The translations under genes and the position numbers were made by a program. DNA of 64,000 nucleotides, from the NCBI GenBank assembly GCA_963748095.1, contig CAVVIO010000018.1:28782-92781 (forward strand), written 5' to 3'. This DNA comes from CAVVIO01 sp963748095 (GTDB lineage: Bacteria > Bacteroidota > Bacteroidia > Bacteroidales > UBA10428). Under the pieces are notes generated by a model. That model was not told the origin of the DNA, made no database searches, and saw only the letters and a program-made list of their open reading frames with translations. This document shows positions 57,077 to 64,000 of this stretch, one piece after another; positions within the stretch are counted from its first letter, which is position 1, and each line of letters begins with the position of its first letter.

Positions 57077-58960
57077 ATGTCAGATAAACAAAATAAATTA
57101 TTTGATGAATTTCCTCCGGTGAGTACAGAACAATGGGAAGCCCGGATCAATGCAGATCTGAAGGGCGCCGATTATGAAAAAAAGCTGGTGTGGAAGACTA
57201 TCGAAGGTTTCAATGTACGTCCGTATTACCGGGCTGAAGATTTGGATAACATTTCTTTTAAGGATGTTAAACCCGGTGAATTTCCTTTTGTAAGAGGTAA
57301 CAAAGAAATGAGTAATGATTGGAAAATTCGTCAGGATATAATCGTGGATCGGATTGAAGAAGATAATAAAAAAGCGCTGTTCGTGCTGAATAAGGGCGTT
57401 TCTTCTCTTGGGTTTATTTGTGGGAAAAAGAAAGCAAAAACCCGTGTAACTACCGGAGAACAGCTTGCGCAACTTTTAAAAAACATTCAATACGACTGTA
57501 TCTGTTTGAACTTCATTTGCGGCGGGGATGCCCCGGTAATTGCCAATAACCTTTACAACGAAACCGTTGCCCGGAAATACGATCCTGACAAAGTGAATGG
57601 TTCCCTGGATTTTGATCCATTGGGGGAACTGACTTTTACCGGAAATTTTTATAAGGATGAACAGACAGATCTGGATGAGGCTGTAAAGTTACTGAAATGG
57701 AGTGAAAAGCACTTGCCCGATCTCAGGGTACTGGGGATTAATGGTTATTATTTCAATAACTCAGGATCGTCGGTCGTTCAGGAACTGGGATTTAGTCTGG
57801 CTATAGCTGCTGATTATCTGAACTGGATAACAGGAAAAGGATTGACCGTTGACCGGATTACTCCGCGTATGCAGTTTAATTTTGGTACCGGCAGTAATTA
57901 TTTTATGGAAATTGCCAAAATAAGAGCGGCCCGGTTATTATGGGCAAAGATAGTGGAAGCACATCATCCTGTTAATAAGGAAGCGGCTAAAATGTTTGTG
58001 CATTCAGTTACTTCCGACTGGAACAGGACCATTTACGATCCGTATGTGAACATGCTGCGATCGACTACCGAATCCATGTCATCTGTTTTGGGTGGGACCG
58101 ACTCGCTGTCAGTTCGTCCCTTCGATTTTGTATACAAACCGACCACTAAATTTTCGGGCCGCATCGCCCGTAACATACAGATCCTTCTGAAAGAGGAATC
58201 CTATTTTGATAAGATAGTGGACCCGGCAGCAGGATCCTATTATATCGAAAATCTTACTGCATCGATTGCTGATGAAGCGTGGAAACTGTTTCTTAAAACC
58301 GATGAAAACGGGGGGTACATCGAAGCGTTTAAAAAAGGATTTGTCCAGGAGGAAATCCAAAAGACAGTGGAAATCCGTAACCGGAATATAGCAACCCGCA
58401 GAGAGGTATTACTGGGAACAAACCAGTATGCCAATCCCGATGAACAGGTAAAGGAAATAATTGATCAGGAGATTTCATTTCCGGCCGAAATAGTAAAAGG
58501 AGAGGTGATAGCTCCACCTGTAAAACCTTATCGGGGGGCGATGGAGTTCGAATTGCTGAGACTGCGTACCGAAAATTATGAAGGACCGCAACCGCATGTG
58601 TTCCTTTTTACTTATGGTGATCCTGTTATGCGTAAAGCACGGGCTTCCTTTTCCACTAATTTCTTTGCCTGCGCCGGTTATAAAATCACCGACAACAAAG
58701 GGTTTAAAACAATAGATGAAGGGATTACGGCAGCTAAAAAATCCGGGGCCGGCATTGTGGTTATCTGCAGCTCGGATGAGGAATATGAGGTGATAGCTCC
58801 TGAAATTTCTGAAAAACTAAAAGACCAGGCTGTTATTGTGGTTGCAGGTGCACCTTCCTGTATGGAAGAATTAAAGGAAAAAGGAATAAAACATTTTATT
58901 CATATGAAATCCAATATACTGGAAAGTCTTGGTAAGTTCCATTCGTTACTTGGGATTTAA
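57077..58960 (+). CDS. mutA: Methylmalonyl-CoA mutase, small (beta) subunit
   Basis: This is the non-catalytic partner in the heterodimeric mutase that converts succinyl-CoA and methylmalonyl-CoA. It has a mutase TIM-barrel domain (residues about 30-440; ITPRMQFNFGTGSNYFMEIAK, FSGRIARNIQILLKEESYFD, VDPAAGSYYIENLT). A C-terminal flavodoxin-like cobalamin-type domain follows (YGDPVMRKARASFSTNFFAC). It lacks the cobalamin-binding DxHxxG triad, as expected for the small subunit. Length is 627. It precedes mutB by 42 bp. Confidence 0.93.
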   Translation: MSDKQNKLFDEFPPVSTEQWEARINADLKGADYEKKLVWKTIEGFNVRPYYRAEDLDNISFKDVKPGEFPFVRGNKEMSNDWKIRQDIIVDRIEEDNKKALFVLNKGVSSLGFICGKKKAKTRVTTGEQLAQLLKNIQYDCICLNFICGGDAPVIANNLYNETVARKYDPDKVNGSLDFDPLGELTFTGNFYKDEQTDLDEAVKLLKWSEKHLPDLRVLGINGYYFNNSGSSVVQELGFSLAIAADYLNWITGKGLTVDRITPRMQFNFGTGSNYFMEIAKIRAARLLWAKIVEAHHPVNKEAAKMFVHSVTSDWNRTIYDPYVNMLRSTTESMSSVLGGTDSLSVRPFDFVYKPTTKFSGRIARNIQILLKEESYFDKIVDPAAGSYYIENLTASIADEAWKLFLKTDENGGYIEAFKKGFVQEEIQKTVEIRNRNIATRREVLLGTNQYANPDEQVKEIIDQEISFPAEIVKGEVIAPPVKPYRGAMEFELLRLRTENYEGPQPHVFLFTYGDPVMRKARASFSTNFFACAGYKITDNKGFKTIDEGITAAKKSGAGIVVICSSDEEYEVIAPEISEKLKDQAVIVVAGAPSCMEELKEKGIKHFIHMKSNILESLGKFHSLLGI

Positions 58961-59002
58961 CAGATTTTAGAAGAGGAATGATAATTAAACGAATAAGAAA
59001 TT

Positions 59003-61159
59003 ATGAAACCGGATTATAAATCAATCAATATACATACCAAATCCGAATCTTCCCTTTCTGCAAGTGAATGGGAGAAGGCAAGGCACATAGAAAAAAACTG
59101 GATCACACCAGAACAGATACCCGTGAAACCGGCATTTACTGGTGACGACCTGCTGAATATGGAACACCTGAATTATGCGGCAGGAATAGCTCCTTTTTTG
59201 CGCGGTCCCTATTCCACCATGTATGTGATGCGTCCGTGGACCGTCCGGCAATATGCGGGTTTCTCTACAGCTGAGGAATCCAATGCTTTTTACCGCCGTA
59301 ACCTGGCTGCCGGTCAGAAAGGATTATCCGTAGCATTCGACCTGGCTACCCACCGGGGATACGATTCCGATCACGAACGTGTGGTAGGGGATGTGGGGAA
59401 AGCAGGAGTGGCCATCGATTCCATTCTCGATATGAAGATCCTGTTCGATCAGATACCTCTGAATAAAATGTCGGTATCCATGACCATGAACGGGGCTGTA
59501 TTGCCTGTTTTGGCATTTTATATCGTGGCAGCGCTTGAACAGGGAGCAAAGCTCGAGGAACTGAGCGGAACAATTCAGAATGATATTCTTAAGGAATTCA
59601 TGGTACGTAATACATACATCTATCCTCCTGAAACATCGATGCGGATCATTGCAGATATTTTTAAATATACTTCGCAAAACATGCCCCGGTTTAATTCAAT
59701 CAGCATATCGGGATATCACATGCAGGAAGCAGGAGCAACTGCCGACATTGAGCTGGCCTATACCCTGGCCGACGGACTTGAATATCTGCGTACCGGAGTA
59801 AATACCGGAATGGACATCGATTCATTCGCTCCACGGTTGTCGTTTTTCTGGGCCATCGGGATGAACCACTTTATGGAAATTGCCAAATTGCGGGCAGCAA
59901 GGATGTTGTGGGCTAAACTTGTAAATCAGTTTCACCCGAAAAATCCTAAGTCGCTGGTATTGAGAACGCATTGCCAGACATCCGGCTGGAGCCTCACCGA
60001 ACAGGATCCTTTTAACAATGTGGCCCGTACCTGTATCGAGGCAATGGCTGCCGCTCTGGGTCATACCCAGTCGCTGCATACCAATGCGCTGGATGAAGCC
60101 ATTGCGCTGCCTACCGATTTTTCTGCCCGTATAGCACGGAACACACAAATCTATATCCAGGAAGAAACGGGGATTACGAAAGTAGTGGATCCCTGGGCAG
60201 GTTCTTATTATGTTGAAATGCTTACCCATGAACTGGCACATAAAGCATGGAAGCTTATCCGGGAAGTGGAGGATCTGGGCGGTATGTCCAAAGCTATTGA
60301 AACAGGCGTTCCTAAAATGCGTATTGAGGAAGCAGCGGCCCGCAAACAGGCACGGATAGATGCCCGCAGGGATACTATTGTTGGCGTAAATAAATTCAGG
60401 CTTGATAAAGAAGATCCTATGGACATACTGGAAGTGGATAATACAGCAGTGAGAGAATCTCAGATAATGCGTCTGAAAAAACTGAAAAGCGAACGGGATA
60501 ATTCCAGGGTACAACAATCGCTTGAAAAAATTACCGAAGCCATGAAAACCGGTGAAGGGAATCTTCTGGAACTTTCTGTTGAAGCAGCTAAGAACAGGGC
60601 AACACTGGGAGAGATCTCCGATGCTATCGAAAAAGTATCCGGAAGGTACAAGGCAGTTATCCGTACTGTATCTGGTATTTATTCTTCCGAATCGTTAGAG
60701 GATGTGAACTTTAAAAGAGCACGGGAACTGGTCACTAAGTTTGCAAAAATGGAAGGACGTCAGCCGCGTATCATGATTGCTAAGATGGGACAGGACGGAC
60801 ACGACCGTGGCGCCAAAGTGGTTTCTACCGGGTATGCTGATATCGGGTTCGATGTGGATATAGGGCCTTTATTCCAGACTCCTGCCGAAGCGGCACGCCA
60901 GGCGGTGGAAAACGATGTGCATGTTCTGGGAGTCTCCAGTCTTGCCGGAGGACATAAGACTCTTATTCCCCAGGTTATCGAAGAATTGAAAAAACTGGAT
61001 CGCGAAGATATCATGGTCATTGCAGGTGGTGTAATTCCGGCACAGGATTACGAATTTTTATACAATGCCGGAGTGGTTGGTATCTTTGGACCTGGCACTT
61101 CTGTTTCGGTAGCTGCCAAAAAAATTCTGGAAGTATTGATCGATCATTTATCGGAATAA
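59003..61159 (+). CDS. mutB: Methylmalonyl-CoA mutase, large (alpha) subunit
   Basis: This is the catalytic, adenosylcobalamin-dependent subunit. The barrel domain (residues about 40-560) has the substrate-pocket stretch FLRGPYSTMYVMRPWTVRQY, then SISGYHMQEAGATADIELAY and RARIARNTQI-like segments such as ARIARNTQIYIQEETG. The C-terminal cobalamin domain has the base-off motif MGQDGHDRGAKVVSTGY (DxHxxG, His near residue 603), with SSLAGGHKTLIP and IAGGVIPAQDYEFL. Length is 718, normal. It is the last gene before the gene-poor tail and is followed by a terminator. Confidence 0.95.
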   Translation: MKPDYKSINIHTKSESSLSASEWEKARHIEKNWITPEQIPVKPAFTGDDLLNMEHLNYAAGIAPFLRGPYSTMYVMRPWTVRQYAGFSTAEESNAFYRRNLAAGQKGLSVAFDLATHRGYDSDHERVVGDVGKAGVAIDSILDMKILFDQIPLNKMSVSMTMNGAVLPVLAFYIVAALEQGAKLEELSGTIQNDILKEFMVRNTYIYPPETSMRIIADIFKYTSQNMPRFNSISISGYHMQEAGATADIELAYTLADGLEYLRTGVNTGMDIDSFAPRLSFFWAIGMNHFMEIAKLRAARMLWAKLVNQFHPKNPKSLVLRTHCQTSGWSLTEQDPFNNVARTCIEAMAAALGHTQSLHTNALDEAIALPTDFSARIARNTQIYIQEETGITKVVDPWAGSYYVEMLTHELAHKAWKLIREVEDLGGMSKAIETGVPKMRIEEAAARKQARIDARRDTIVGVNKFRLDKEDPMDILEVDNTAVRESQIMRLKKLKSERDNSRVQQSLEKITEAMKTGEGNLLELSVEAAKNRATLGEISDAIEKVSGRYKAVIRTVSGIYSSESLEDVNFKRARELVTKFAKMEGRQPRIMIAKMGQDGHDRGAKVVSTGYADIGFDVDIGPLFQTPAEAARQAVENDVHVLGVSSLAGGHKTLIPQVIEELKKLDREDIMVIAGGVIPAQDYEFLYNAGVVGIFGPGTSVSVAAKKILEVLIDHLSE

Positions 61160-61189
61160 GACCTTACTTTTTTATTCCGTAACAGTATA

Positions 61190-61232
61190 AAGGCTGCCTG
61201 AAAATCTTAAAATTTTTAGACAGCTTTTTTTT
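61190..61232 (+). terminator. Rho-independent terminator after mutB
   Basis: AAGGCTGCCTGAAAA pairs with TTTTTAGACAGCTTT (one mismatch, two G-T pairs), followed by a run of eight T. It starts 30 bp after the mutB stop. Confidence 0.8.
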
Positions 61233-61274
61233 GTTTTCAAAGGCAGTAAACTTTTGTTATCACAATAACAAACC

Positions 61275-61295
61275 TTGGTCATAGGTATTGACCAA
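61275..61295. repeat. Perfect 7-bp inverted repeat, operator-like
   Basis: TTGGTCA and TGACCAA are separated by 7 bp. It lies 82 bp upstream of a 26-codon ORF and resembles a dimeric regulator site. A second small palindrome, TATACGTATA, is at 61327-61336. Confidence 0.35.
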
Positions 61296-61377
61296 TTCAT
61301 GTAAAAATATCAACAGGATGCCCGGCTATACGTATAAGCAGGCAAAACACTGATATTAATCACACACCAGAAAACCA

Positions 61378-61458
61378 ATGAAAACGTTACAATTAATCTG
61401 CCTTATAACAGGACTATTTATATTCTTACATACCAACAGTCAAAATCCGGATACCTAA
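61378..61458 (+). CDS. Possible 26-residue secreted peptide or gene remnant
   Basis: This ORF reads MKTLQLICLITGLFIFL then HTNSQNPDT and stops. It looks like a signal peptide with almost no mature part. Either it is a true micropeptide or the start of a decayed exported protein. It is framed by an operator-like repeat about 80 bp upstream and a strong terminator 52 bp downstream, so the unit may be transcribed. No ribosome-binding site is clear, which is usual in Bacteroidota. I do not recognise a family. Confidence 0.35.
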   Translation: MKTLQLICLITGLFIFLHTNSQNPDT

Positions 61459-61510
61459 AAAGTTAGCAAAAAAACAGTAAATTCTACGTTCACATAACCA
61501 TGTTTAAATT

Positions 61511-61542
61511 ACGGGTCGCTTTAAATATGCGACCCGTTTTTA
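61511..61542 (+). terminator. Strong rho-independent terminator
   Basis: ACGGGTCGC and GCGACCCGT form a perfect 9-bp GC-rich stem with a 9-nt loop, followed by a T-run. It ends the transcript of the small ORF upstream. Confidence 0.85.
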
Positions 61543-61572
61543 TATAAACCGAACTTACACGTATTGGATTTA

Positions 61573-61705
61573 ACTAGTGTCGGCAAGAAAACCCCATTTT
61601 CCGCGTTACGCTTGTCAGAAAATTCCTCATTTACATTAGTAAACTGCGGATTTTCTGACTTTGCAAGCCTTGAAAATGAACTTTTCTTATCCAACACAAA
61701 CTAGT
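61573..61705. repeat. Long imperfect palindrome abutting the IS left end
   Basis: Two arms of about 60 nt face each other around ATTA (61635-61638). Matching blocks are ACTAGT at both ends, GTGTCGGCAAGAAAA against the reverse of CTTTTCTTATCCAACAC, CATTTTC, GTCAGAAAAT against ATTTTCTGAC, and TTTAC against GTAAA. It overlaps the first 5 bp of the IS. It has no coding capacity and resembles a MITE-like or structured intergenic repeat; I cannot name the family. Confidence 0.5.
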
Positions 61706-61715
61706 CGTTCCTTAA
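61701..61715 (+). repeat. IS left terminal inverted repeat
   Basis: CTAGTCGTTCCTTAA; matches the inverse of the right end at 14 of 15 positions. Confidence 0.8.
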
Positions 61716-61824
61716 AAACAAATTAGATTGTTCATTATTAAGTTGATATAGTTAAAAAGTGTAGCTATAATCATGTCAAAAACTGCAAGGAAAAGACTAA
61801 ATTAGGGTCAAAACCTTGCAGAAT

Positions 61825-63147
61825 ATGACAGGAAAATCCCCCAACCAAAATCAGTACAACTTATTCCGGCCTCTTTTGAGAGAATTTATAGATATGAACC
61901 ATGAACTGGTTCTATTGGCCAATAAGATCGACTGGAACTATTTTGAAAAATCATTTACCCCTTATTATTCAACAACAGGGCAACCCTCGATGCCCATCCG
62001 GTTAATGGTAGGATGCCTGATGTTGAAAAGGATCTACAATTATGGAGATGAAACCTTGGCAGAGGCTTGGGTAATGAATCCTTACATGCAATATTTTTGT
62101 GGCGAAGCACATTTTCAATACAAATTTCCATGTGATCCCAGCGATCTGGTTCATTTCAGGAATCGAATCGGTACAAAAGGAGTTGAATTAATCTTCACTT
62201 ATTCCGTTGAGATGCACGGTAATAAAGTAAAGAGTAAGGTTGTTCTGTCTGATACAACGGTACAGGAAAACAACATCACGTACCCCACAGACGCGAAATT
62301 GGCCAAAAAGATTATAGATAAAAGTGCAAAGATTGCCAAAGAAGAAAAAGTAAAGCAACGCCAGTCCTATAAAAGGATAAGCAAGCAATTGTTACGGGAT
62401 ACCTATAACAGTGACCACCCGAAGAGGAAAAAGAAAGCCCACAAGGCCCAAAAGAAATTGCACACAATAGCAGGCAGAGTTGTAAGGGAATTGCAAAATA
62501 AACTTCCTTGCGATGCCCTGGTAGAGCATTCCGGGGAGTTATCACTTTACCAGGAGGTATTAAAACAAAAACGAGCCGACAGTAACAAGATTTACAGCCT
62601 GCACAAACCATTTACCTCGTGTATCGCAAAAGGGAAAGCTCATAAGAAATATGAGTATGGGAACAAGGTTGGATTAATAATCAATCCCAAAGAATTGGTG
62701 ATCCTGGGGATAGAAAGTTTTGAGGGAAACCCACATGACAGCAAAACTATAGACCCCTTACTAAAACAGATGGAAAAGAATCTTTCTTACCAGCCCGAAG
62801 AGGTCATTTATGATAGAGGAGGCAGGGGAAAAACGGAAATCTGTGGAGTAATAATATCAACCCCTAAGAAAGCAAAAAAAGCAGATAGTCAATACCAGAA
62901 AAGAAAAGAGAGGAAGAAGTTCAGAAGAAGGGCGGCAATCGAACCGGTAATAGGTCATTTAAAAACGGATTTCAGGATGGCCCAGAACTATTTACACGGA
63001 AGAGCTTCACCAAAAATAAACGCTATGCTGGCTGCGACCGGATGGAACTTGAAAAAAATGATGGAGAAGTTAAAATTAGAACTTCTCCACCTATACTTTT
63101 ACCTTTTTCCACAGGTACATGTCAATATTTTAATTTTGAGTTCTTAA
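61825..63147 (+). CDS. IS5-family DDE transposase
   Basis: The N-terminal DUF772-type domain (YYSTTGQPSMPIRLMVGCLM, then DETLAEAWVMNPYMQYFCG and FPCDPSDLVHFRNRIG) is followed by the DDE nuclease fold. The first Asp is in VVLSDTTVQENNITYPTDAK, the second in EEVIYDRGGRGK, and the Glu in RRAAIEPVIGHLKTDFRM. The insertion between the first two is rich in Lys. About 440 residues. I chose the ATG at 61825 over the TTG at 61816. The TAA at 63145 is inside the right terminal repeat. No frameshift is seen, unlike several neighbouring host genes. Confidence 0.9.
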   Translation: MTGKSPNQNQYNLFRPLLREFIDMNHELVLLANKIDWNYFEKSFTPYYSTTGQPSMPIRLMVGCLMLKRIYNYGDETLAEAWVMNPYMQYFCGEAHFQYKFPCDPSDLVHFRNRIGTKGVELIFTYSVEMHGNKVKSKVVLSDTTVQENNITYPTDAKLAKKIIDKSAKIAKEEKVKQRQSYKRISKQLLRDTYNSDHPKRKKKAHKAQKKLHTIAGRVVRELQNKLPCDALVEHSGELSLYQEVLKQKRADSNKIYSLHKPFTSCIAKGKAHKKYEYGNKVGLIINPKELVILGIESFEGNPHDSKTIDPLLKQMEKNLSYQPEEVIYDRGGRGKTEICGVIISTPKKAKKADSQYQKRKERKKFRRRAAIEPVIGHLKTDFRMAQNYLHGRASPKINAMLAATGWNLKKMMEKLKLELLHLYFYLFPQVHVNILILSS

Positions 63148-63158
63148 GGAGCGACTAG
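63144..63158 (-). repeat. IS right terminal inverted repeat
   Basis: On the - strand CTAGTCGCTCCTTAA. Contains the transposase stop codon. Confidence 0.8.
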
Positions 63159-63496
63159 ATCAGCATTTCTTTTAATCGGAAAAGGATAAGAATTTGTTTA
63201 AAATCAGGAGAAATCTATGTTGCACGATTTAAAGAAAAGCCATTTTTACGATTTAAAACTGATTTTCCTTAATTTTCCACCGGTACCCCTTTGTTCGCCA
63301 GAGAGTCGAGTCCGCTTCTTTCGTTCGGCAGAGGCTCCAGCCTCTTTCGCGTATATCAAAGCAGGTTTTGCCTGTTCTCCACTAATCCGACATAATGCCC
63401 GGCATCACTCTTTTTATTATATGATATCTTCGAAGACAGATGCAGACAGTAATATCTTAGTTTACACAATCTACTTTACACTCTCTTACACTCTCC
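63159..63496. other. Gene-free stretch with small hairpins
   Basis: I see no convincing gene. ACGATTTAAA-type words occur twice near the start. AGAGGCT/AGCCTCT (63330-63345, 2-nt loop) and CAGG/CCTG (63362-63374) are consecutive short hairpins of the type found in dispersed intergenic repeats. The segment leads into the 21-bp tandem array. Confidence 0.4.
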
Positions 63497-63874
63497 GTAA
63501 AACAGTACCGGGAGACAGTAAAACAATACCAAGAGTAAGTAAAACAGCACCACAGAGACAGTAAAACAATATCCGAGCAAGCAAAACACTACTCGGAGAG
63601 AATAAAACAATACCAAGAGCTAACAAAACAATACCAGGAGCGAACAAAACAATACCCGGAGAGAGCAAAACAGTACCCGGAGAGAGTAAAACAGTACCCA
63701 GAGCAAGTAAAACAGTACCCGGAGCAAGTAAAACAGTACCCGGAGCTAATAAAACAATGCTCTGGGCAGGCAAAACAATACCACAAGGGGGTATAACAGT
63801 AGCCAGAATAAGCAAAACAATATCAAGAGAGAGTAAAATTGAACATGAAACGAATAAAACAGTACCCGGAGAAT
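63497..63874. repeat. 21-bp tandem repeat array, 18 units
   Basis: The consensus begins GTAAAACAGTACCCGGAG and ends with three variable bases. I count 18 successive units. Sixteen are exactly 21 bp; units 3 and 4 are 22 and 20 bp, so register is restored. Central units 8-12 are nearly identical (one to three differences), while outer units are diverged, as expected from slippage in the middle. No unique spacers separate the units, so it is not CRISPR. Neither strand has a convincing gene over it. The sequence from 63875 to the window end shows nothing recognisable. Confidence 0.85.
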
Positions 63875-64000
63875 GCAAAATTGGAGGCAGCACAATCTGG
63901 CAGAAAGAGATCATCGTAATGTTATAACCGGAGAGAACTTTGCTAAACCGGGAGATTATAAAGCTACTACTGGAGGGGAGGGGTGTGAGGAATGTTGTCC

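Larger units (their letters stand above)
61701..63158 (+). mobile_element. IS5-type insertion sequence, 1458 bp
   Basis: The ends are CTAGTCGTTCCTTAA (61701-61715) and, inverted, CTAGTCGCTCCTTAA (63158-63144), with one mismatch. Weaker pairing extends about 4 bp further inward. It holds a single transposase gene whose stop lies in the right repeat. CTAG at each outer edge is palindromic, so it may be part of the repeat or a 4-bp target duplication, as seen with IS5-type elements that insert at YTAR. The transposase gene is intact, so the element could be active. Confidence 0.85.

Noticed and set aside
59822..60517. 231-codon frame antisense to mutB
   Set aside because: Shadow of a conserved gene with no recognisable motif.
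63217..63564. 115-codon + frame after the IS
   Set aside because: It crosses hairpins and runs into the tandem repeats, has no recognisable domain and unusual composition.
63497..63874. CRISPR array
   Set aside because: The 21-bp units follow each other directly with no spacers, and no cas genes are present.
63486..63914. 142-codon - strand frame with LAPGTVL heptads
   Set aside because: It is only the reverse reading of the 21-bp repeat array; composition is unlike a real protein and no start signal is present.

Overview
The window is AT-rich chromosomal DNA from a member of the Bacteroidota. This rests on three sequence signs: family-typical genes (DUF2723 protein, YfhO-type membrane protein, TPR-caspase protein, regulator-propeller protein with a SpoIIE phosphatase, split methylmalonyl-CoA mutase), several exact TAnnTTTG boxes typical of Bacteroidota -7 promoter elements, and weak or absent Shine-Dalgarno sequences. 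A free-living Bacteroidales/Marinilabiliales-like organism is my inference; no rRNA gene is present to test it.

Layout. 1-7540: a cell-surface glycan region with two tandem DUF6625-type genes on +, then on - three family-4 glycosyltransferases, two sulfotransferases and a polysaccharide deacetylase. 7537-16468 (-): a DUF2723 membrane glycosyltransferase, an O-antigen ligase overlapping a DNA-3-methyladenine glycosylase, a Xaa-Pro aminopeptidase and a CPBP protease, with one hypothetical gene on +. 16484-24014: housekeeping genes dusB, nadB and glyS, an orphan FtsX-type permease and an unnamed gene. 24015-26387 (+): a glycosyltransferase and UDP-GlcNAc 2-epimerase. 26509-38448 (-): eleven tightly overlapping genes forming one polysaccharide operon. 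It holds glycosyltransferases, a two-domain oxidoreductase, a CapK/PaaK-like adenylating enzyme, two epimerase/dehydratases, a nucleotidyltransferase, a methyltransferase remnant, a hexapeptide acyltransferase, an (alpha/alpha)-barrel-like protein and a flippase. 38546-43813: YfhO, an ArnT/PMT-like transferase and an OmpA-like lipoprotein. 43937-61159: dxs, the SpoIIE and caspase pair, ribD, prmC, recX, prfB (with its programmed +1 frameshift), arsC, fumC and the mutA-mutB operon. 61160-64000: a gene-poor tail with two terminators, inverted repeats, a 26-codon ORF, one IS5-type insertion sequence and an array of 21-bp tandem repeats.

How the genes fit together. The surface-glycan genes cover sugar activation and modification, chain assembly, flipping and ligation, and the two sulfotransferases suggest that one product is sulfated. 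fumC next to mutA-mutB fits the succinate/propionate branch of fermentative Bacteroidota. prmC, recX and prfB lie together, pairing release factor RF2 with the methyltransferase that modifies it.

Quality caveat. Nine genes are broken by ten or eleven single-base indels, mostly in short homopolymers, and each conserved frame is restored by changing one base. This looks more like assembly error than biology, so I list these genes as broken as read but probably intact in the organism. The TGA in prfB is different: it is a genuine recoding site.
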